33,882 nucleotides of DNA from positions 1 through 33,882 of the forward strand of contig ONYZ01000052.1 of NCBI GenBank assembly GCA_900322175.1, given 5' to 3'. Each line of letters begins with the position of its first letter. The stretch's first letter is position 1. The notes below the pieces were generated by a model. The model saw only the letters and a list, made by a program, of their open reading frames with translations. It was not told the DNA's origin and did no database searches. Below, piece after piece: positions 29,705-33,882 of this stretch. The position numbers and the translations under genes were made by a program. This DNA is from an uncultured Prevotella sp. Lineage in GTDB: Bacteria > Bacteroidota > Bacteroidia > Bacteroidales > Bacteroidaceae.

Positions 29705-31276
29705 ATGTACGACAAGGAAAGAGGGCTTTACATAGCCCACTGCTCTAACGGAGCACTTAGTATCACTGGTAAGATGGCCAACCGCCACGGTCTGATTGCA
29801 GGAGCCACAGGTACTGGTAAGACAGTCACCCTACAGGTGATGGCCGAGACATTCTGTCAGGCAGGTGTGCCCTGCTTTATGGCCGACATGAAGGGCGACC
29901 TCTCTGGTATCTCACAGGTTGGCAAGATGAGTGGCTTCATCGAGAAACGTCTGCCCGAGTTCCAAATTGAGAATCCTGAGTTCCAGAGTTGTCCTGTACG
30001 CTTCTTCGACGTGTATGGCGAACAGGGGCATCCCATGCGCGCCACCGTCAGTCAGATGGGACCACAACTGCTGTCGCGTCTGCTCGGCCTCAACGAGACA
30101 CAGGACGGCGTACTCAACATCGTTTTTCGCATCGCCGACGAGCGCGGACTGCTCATCCTCGACCTTAAGGACCTGCGCGCCATGCTCGACTATGTATCGC
30201 AGCATGCCAAGGAGTACACCACCAAATACGGCAATATATCTTCAGCATCCGTTGGTGCCATCCAGCGTACCCTGTTGCAGTTAGAGAATCAGGGGGCAAA
30301 TAAATTCTTTGGCGAACCATCGTTCGACATCTACGATCTGATGCAGACCGAGGGCGGCAAGGGCATCATGAATGTGCTGGCTGCCGACAAACTGATGATG
30401 CAGCCTAAACTATACTCTACATTCCTGTTGTGGCTGCTCTCCGAACTCTACTCTACCCTGCCCGAGGTTGGCGACCTGCCATTGCCTAAACTGGTGTTCT
30501 TCTTCGACGAGGCTCACATGCTGTTTGATGGAACTTCCAAGGCGCTGCTCGACAAGATCGAGCAGGTCATCCGTCTGATACGTTCCAAGGGCGTGGGCAT
30601 ATATTTCATCACACAGAGTCCTACCGACATTCCTGAGAACATACTTGGACAGTTGGGCAACCGTGTACAGCACGCCTTGCGTGCCTACACGCCTAAGGAC
30701 CAGAAGGCTGTCAAGACCGCAGCCGACACCTTCCGCCCCAATCCCGACTTCAAGACCGACGAGGCTATTATGAACTTGGAGACTGGTGAGGCACTGGTCA
30801 GCTTCCTCGACGAGAAGGGTGCGCCCAGCATCGTTGAGCGTGCCAAGATACTGTTCCCGCTATCGCAGATTGGCGCCGTCACCGAGGGCCAGCGTCTTGA
30901 CATCATCAAGCAGAGTCGTATCTATGGCAAATACGACACCCCGATTGACCGCGAGAGTGCTTTCGAGATTCTAACCTCCCCCGCCCCCTCCGAAGGAGGG
31001 GAGTCGCCTGCGGAACAAGCCTCTCCTTCGGAGAGGAAGGGAGAGGTCAAAAAGAAGCCAGGCATCATGTCGAAGGTGCTCAAGGCTGTCCTCACAGCTA
31101 TCACCTCCACCTTCGCCACCATCCTTGGCACTTACGTTGCTGACAAGGTAACGGGCAAGAAGACCAAGTCGCGCACTTCCACTACTGGGCGTGTGGCCAA
31201 GAATGCCACAAGTGCTGCCACGCGCACCATCACCAAGGAACTCACCCGCGACATCCTCGGCAATCTGATAAAATAA
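29705..31276 (+). CDS. HerA/YjgR-type (DUF853) ATPase with repeat-derived insert
   Basis: A 523-aa P-loop ATPase of the HerA/FtsK-like superfamily. Walker A is GATGTGKT (about residue 35), then [12 protein letters not shown], Walker [13 protein letters not shown], an arginine-finger region ([42 protein letters not shown]) and a C-terminal helix-rich tail. YjgR-type proteins are widespread but of unknown role; DNA translocation is inferred. Residues 423-448 ([23 protein letters not shown]) are encoded by a composite palindromic repeat, forming a flexible linker before the basic, Thr-rich C-terminal region. Its stop codon abuts that of the convergent phosphopantetheinyl transferase gene. Confidence 0.9.
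   Translation: MYDKERGLYIAHCSNGALSITGKMANRHGLIAGATGTGKTVTLQVMAETFCQAGVPCFMADMKGDLSGISQVGKMSGFIEKRLPEFQIENPEFQSCPVRFFDVYGEQGHPMRATVSQMGPQLLSRLLGLNETQDGVLNIVFRIADERGLLILDLKDLRAMLDYVSQHAKEYTTKYGNISSASVGAIQRTLLQLENQGANKFFGEPSFDIYDLMQTEGGKGIMNVLAADKLMMQPKLYSTFLLWLLSELYSTLPEVGDLPLPKLVFFFDEAHMLFDGTSKALLDKIEQVIRLIRSKGVGIYFITQSPTDIPENILGQLGNRVQHALRAYTPKDQKAVKTAADTFRPNPDFKTDEAIMNLETGEALVSFLDEKGAPSIVERAKILFPLSQIGAVTEGQRLDIIKQSRIYGKYDTPIDRESAFEILTSPAPSEGGESPAEQASPSERKGEVKKKPGIMSKVLKAVLTAITSTFATILGTYVADKVTGKKTKSRTSTTGRVAKNATSAATRTITKELTRDILGNLIK
30972..31047 (+). repeat. Composite REP-like element in frame in the HerA-like gene
   Basis: Two palindromes, CCCCTCCGAAGGAGGGG (about 30985-31001) and CCTCTCCTTCGGAGAGG (31020-31036), enclosed by ACCTCCCC and GGGAGAGGT outer arms. 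The element is about 75 nt (25 codons) and keeps the frame open. Its first palindrome reads P-S-E-G-G, as in the GH3 insert. Confidence 0.85.
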
Positions 31277-31837
31277 TTAAAGATTCTCGCAAATAGTATA
31301 AATATACTGCTGTCGTTCGACGGTGGTATATTTATATTTTTTTGTGTCGATAAGTGATTTTACGTCGTGAGTGATGCCAGTGCCGATAAGTTTTGATGTG
31401 GCCTCTTTCATAGTCCACAGGCGGATGAAAGTGGCTGCGGGAGCATCGGAGTTTGCGATTTCGACTTTCTCTTCATCATTCATCGTGTAGTTTATCAGAC
31501 TATCATTAAACTCACGAATGGATTCTACATCCACGCCTATGGGCTGATTGCTGATGGCGCAGATTACGGCCTCCTTGCAGTGGCTCAGGTTGAAGTATAT
31601 CTCAGGATGGCCAACGATACTGGGTTTGCCATGCTCGTTATATTCGAAGATGGGATTCTCCGTGATGCAATACTCCTTCTGCAGACCTTCCTTCAGCAGT
31701 TGATAAGCCAGCACGCAGAGTCGCTGACCCTGTTCATACTTAAACTTCAAGGCCTGCTCGCGCCGCTGTCCGGAAATGCCCCTCAAAGCCGCCTCCAAAT
31801 CAAACTCCCAAATCTCCTCGCTAACAAGAGTAATCAT
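31277..31837 (-). CDS. 4'-phosphopantetheinyl transferase (Sfp-type)
   Basis: A 186-aa enzyme that attaches the CoA-derived phosphopantetheine arm to carrier proteins. FNLSHCKEAVICAIS, GVDVESI (Mg-binding Asp/Glu) and FIRLWTMKEATSKLIGTG are the three conserved motifs. It starts at the ATG 31835-31837; an upstream TTG is unnecessary. At this length it is a short Sfp-type enzyme. The target could be fatty-acid ACP or a secondary-metabolite carrier; no carrier gene is visible in the window. It lies 16 nt after rmuC, separated by an AT-rich CAATTA spacer, and is probably cotranscribed with it. Confidence 0.92.
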   Translation of the reverse strand: MITLVSEEIWEFDLEAALRGISGQRREQALKFKYEQGQRLCVLAYQLLKEGLQKEYCITENPIFEYNEHGKPSIVGHPEIYFNLSHCKEAVICAISNQPIGVDVESIREFNDSLINYTMNDEEKVEIANSDAPAATFIRLWTMKEATSKLIGTGITHDVKSLIDTKKYKYTTVERQQYIYTICENL

Positions 31838-31853
31838 AATTGTCAATTATCAA

Positions 31854-33158
31854 TTATTCCAATCCCACCTCTGGGAGAGGAATTTTGCGGTTGGGATTTT
31901 CTTTGGCACCTAGGGTGATGAGTTCCTGAGCCTTTTGGGTTACGCTCTGGCGACCGGTGATGAGCTTGTTGTTGGTATTGTCGTAGGCCTTCTGCACAGC
32001 CTCGATCTTTGTGCCCAGGTCATTGTATCGCTGAACGAAGTCACCCAGACGGTCAAGCAACTGCTCGGCCAGACCGAACACCTTCTCCTGATTCTCGGCC
32101 TGCTGATTCTGCACCCAGGCTATGTGTATCATGTGCAGTATGCCCAACAGGTTCTGCTCGCCAGTCACAAACACCTTCTTCTCGAAAGCCTCGCGCCACA
32201 GCGTGGGATCGTTGGCCAGTGCCAACTGCAGCGACGACTCGAACGGCACAAACATTATCACAAAGTCCACCACATCGCGCCCGTTCTTCACGTACTTGGA
32301 ATAGTCCTTGCGCGCCAATTCGTTGACATGCTGTCGCACACTCTTGACGTGGTCCTGCAGATAGCGCTCCTTATCCTCAGGCGATTCGGCATTCACATAT
32401 TTCTCGTAGGCCACCAGCGACACCTTCGAGTCGATGATGGCATCCTGTCCCTGCGGGTAGTGCAGTATCACGTCGGGCTGCATCTCGCGACCGGTCTCGT
32501 CGTGCTTCATGGGGCGTCCCAGTTCGTCGCGCAAACGGGCCTGCACCTCGTAATGTATACCCTCGGTCAGTCCTTGCGATGTCAGCAGGTCGCCCAGTAT
32601 TATCTCGCCCATGTTTCCGCTCACCTTGTTGTCGCGACGCAGCACGTTGGTCAGGCTCTCTGCCTTCTCGCCCAGCTGCTGTGTCTGCTGCATCATCATC
32701 AGCATCTGCTCGCGGAACGAGGCCGAATGGGCTGCCGACTCCTTCTGATTGTCGTTGATGGCCTTCTGCATATTGGCTATTGCATCCTTCAGCGGTTGGG
32801 TGATGCCTGTCATGGTCTCGGTGTTCTGCTCCTTCAGTTTAGATGCGCTCTGCTCCAGCAGTTGCTGAGCCATATTCTTAAATCGCGCCTCGTTGCGCTG
32901 CAGTTCCTCGGTCATCTGCTGACGCAGCAACTGCAGTTCGCGCCCCTGCGATTCGGCCTTGGCGTGCAGGTCTCTGTTCTCGGTCTCAAGATGCTGCACG
33001 CGACTGGTCTTCTCGGCCAGTTGTTCGGTCTTCATCTTCAGTTCGATATCAGCCTTTCCGCCCGCTATGCGCAGTGTGTCCATACGGCGGTCCATCAGCA
33101 CATATAGTACCACGGCTCCTATCGCTATTCCTATTACAATATACAATACAACCATCAT
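31854..33158 (-). CDS. rmuC: RmuC-family protein
   Basis: A 434-aa protein of the RmuC family, linked to limiting recombination at inverted repeats in E. coli. A single N-terminal membrane helix (VVLYIVIGIAIGAVVLYVLM) is followed by a long coiled coil (about 30-200). The PD-(D/E)XK-like core follows: GNMGEIILGDLLTSQGL, MQPDVILHYPQGQDAIIDSKVSLVAYEKY (D-x-K motif), VVDFVIMFVPFESSLQLAL and a C-terminal helical tail. The first of two consecutive ATGs is used (33156-33158). It is the first gene of a probable two-gene unit with the phosphopantetheinyl transferase. Confidence 0.94.
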   Translation of the reverse strand: MMVVLYIVIGIAIGAVVLYVLMDRRMDTLRIAGGKADIELKMKTEQLAEKTSRVQHLETENRDLHAKAESQGRELQLLRQQMTEELQRNEARFKNMAQQLLEQSASKLKEQNTETMTGITQPLKDAIANMQKAINDNQKESAAHSASFREQMLMMMQQTQQLGEKAESLTNVLRRDNKVSGNMGEIILGDLLTSQGLTEGIHYEVQARLRDELGRPMKHDETGREMQPDVILHYPQGQDAIIDSKVSLVAYEKYVNAESPEDKERYLQDHVKSVRQHVNELARKDYSKYVKNGRDVVDFVIMFVPFESSLQLALANDPTLWREAFEKKVFVTGEQNLLGILHMIHIAWVQNQQAENQEKVFGLAEQLLDRLGDFVQRYNDLGTKIEAVQKAYDNTNNKLITGRQSVTQKAQELITLGAKENPNRKIPLPEVGLE

Positions 33159-33172
33159 ATTCTGTTAATTTT

Positions 33173-33216
33173 GGTGCAAAAATATAAAAAATCTGCGTAA
33201 TCCGTGTAATCCGTGG
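33173..33216 (-). promoter_or_regulatory. Promoter of rmuC (promoter repeat B, copy 2)
   Basis: Minus strand GATTACACGGATTACGCAGA, a T run, then TATTTTTG (33177-33184), the -7 box. It matches the block in front of the DJ-1/PfpI gene. Confidence 0.8.
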
Positions 33217-33227
33217 AAAAATAATCG

Positions 33228-33235
33228 TATATTTG
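33228..33235 (+). promoter_or_regulatory. -7 box for the DUF4332 gene
   Basis: TATATTTG followed by CGGCAAC, 43 nt upstream of the start codon and divergent from rmuC. Confidence 0.78.
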
Positions 33236-33278
33236 CGGCAACAAATCTATTCACCATCAACTTAAAACTTATAAAATT

Positions 33279-33686
33279 ATGGATTACAAGATTATTGACA
33301 TCGAAGGTGTTGGCGACGTTTACGCCGAGAAACTGATTGCCGCAGGTATTAACAAAGTAAGCGAACTGCTGGAGAAGTGCGCTGCCCCCAAGGGACGCAA
33401 GGAGCTGGCCGAGGCTACTGGTATCTCAGAGAAACTGATACTGCGCTGGACTAACCATGCAGACCTGTTCCGTGTAAACGGTGTAGGCCCTCAGTTTGCC
33501 GAGCTGCTCGAGAAGGCAGGTGTCGACACCGTCAAGGAGTTCCGTCATCGTGTGCCAGAGAACCTCCAGCCCAAGCTTGAGGAGGTCAACGCCCAGTTCC
33601 ACATCTGCGGCCGCGTACCCGCAGTAAGCGAAATCGCCAAAATGGTAGAAGAAGCCAAGACCCTGGAGCCAATGATGACTTACTAA
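33279..33686 (+). CDS. DUF4332 (helix-hairpin-helix-like) protein
   Basis: A 135-aa soluble protein of the DUF4332 type. It has two similar helix-hairpin-helix-like halves: DIEGVGDVYAEKLIAAGINKVSELL (8-32) and RVNGVGPQFAELLEKAGVDTVKEF (about 65-88). GVG turns of this kind often contact the DNA backbone or mediate protein contacts. No catalytic motif, signal or membrane segment is visible. Function is unknown; a nucleic-acid-binding or scaffold role is inferred from fold only. It has its own promoter and terminator. Confidence 0.88.
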   Translation: MDYKIIDIEGVGDVYAEKLIAAGINKVSELLEKCAAPKGRKELAEATGISEKLILRWTNHADLFRVNGVGPQFAELLEKAGVDTVKEFRHRVPENLQPKLEEVNAQFHICGRVPAVSEIAKMVEEAKTLEPMMTY

Positions 33687-33744
33687 TTTATCTCTTAGCA
33701 ACAAATCAATCCCTCTTCGCTCGATATGTGAGCGGGCGGACACA

Positions 33745-33779
33745 AAAAAGTGTGTATCATCCAGTGATACACACTTTTT
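33745..33779 (+). terminator. Terminator after the DUF4332 gene
   Basis: Stem AAAAAGTGTGTATCA/TGATACACACTTTTT, 15 bp perfect, 5-nt loop, T run. The A run on the left makes it usable in both directions. Confidence 0.92.
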
Positions 33780-33783
33780 CTTT

Positions 33784-33882
33784 CTCTATGTGGGGTACAT
33801 AGACCGACTTTCTGGGGCGATTGGGGCTCTATGTGGGGTACATAGACCGACTTTCTGGGGCGATTGGGGCTCTATGTGGGGT
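33784..33882. repeat. 43-bp tandem repeat running off the right edge
   Basis: Two full identical units (33784-33826, 33827-33869) and 13 nt of a third. Each unit begins CTCTATGTGGGGTACATAGA, which includes a CTATGT/ACATAG hairpin, and ends with CTGGGGCGATTGGGG. It has no coding frame with a start signal. Total copy number is unknown because the window ends inside the array. Confidence 0.93.

Noticed and set aside
31935-33107. 390-codon open frame on the plus strand opposite rmuC
   Set aside because: It is a Leu/His/Gln-rich shadow of the rmuC coding strand, lacks a promoter and family features, and rmuC is unmistakable.
33784-33882. Tandem repeat as a CRISPR array
   Set aside because: The whole 43-bp unit repeats without variable spacers, and no cas gene is present.
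1-33882. tRNA or rRNA genes
   Set aside because: I saw no cloverleaf with a TTC loop/CCA end and no rRNA signature in the intergenic regions I read.

Overview
The window comes from a Bacteroidetes chromosome, most likely Prevotella or a close relative. Most transcription units are preceded by the Bacteroidetes -7 box TAnnTTTG, often with a TTTG-like -33 box about 20 bp upstream. Start codons lack Shine-Dalgarno sequences. The protein set (PorT, GH53 and GH3 glycosidases, stand-alone AICAR formyltransferase, DUF3987, DUF4332) fits a gut or rumen Prevotellaceae.

Layout. 1-320 (minus): a 55-aa two-cluster ferredoxin, its terminator hairpin and, right after it, what looks like the 5' end of a group IIC intron running off the left edge. 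492-2810: PorT (type IX secretion) convergent with a split 5'-nucleotidase. 2881-6291: ribosomal protein L19 (with an internal 6-residue deletion), a 50-aa protein, a monofunctional AICAR formyltransferase, a 62-aa basic protein and a secreted GH53 galactanase with a type-IX-like tail. 6375-15049 (minus): one long export locus, transcribed right to left: ABC ATPase, two membrane proteins, YtrA-type GntR regulator, a broken MacB-type ATPase, two MacB-type permeases, MacA-like adaptor, TolC-like channel. A perfect inverted repeat lies on the promoter of this locus and is a good candidate operator for the GntR protein.

15050-20577 is the accessory region. It has four 22-bp iteron-like repeats, a 159-bp element with 37-bp perfect arms, a frameshifted DUF3987 gene, a secreted Sel1-repeat/caspase-like protease, and an overlapping two-gene unit of an AAA ATPase and a small protein with a PD-(D/E)XK-like signature. 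The last pair resembles an anti-phage module and runs with a 1-nt gap into nadK. The caspase-ATPase-partner stretch is visibly more AT-rich than its neighbours.

20579-33686 returns to core genes: nadK, GH3 beta-xylosidase/glucosidase, DJ-1/PfpI, ispD, recG, NlpC/P60 and M23-LysM cell-wall hydrolases, HerA/YjgR-type ATPase, phosphopantetheinyl transferase, rmuC and a DUF4332 protein. The right edge enters a 43-bp tandem repeat.

The main cross-cutting signal is repeat activity. Palindromic repeats sit in frame inside GH3, the HerA-like ATPase and, probably, IspD. Two 68/70-identical hairpins flank ispD. Two different promoter-bearing sequences each occur twice, in front of unrelated genes. Three genes (L19, MacB ATPase, DUF3987) carry small internal deletions or frameshifts, which are either real decay or assembly error; the sequence alone cannot decide.
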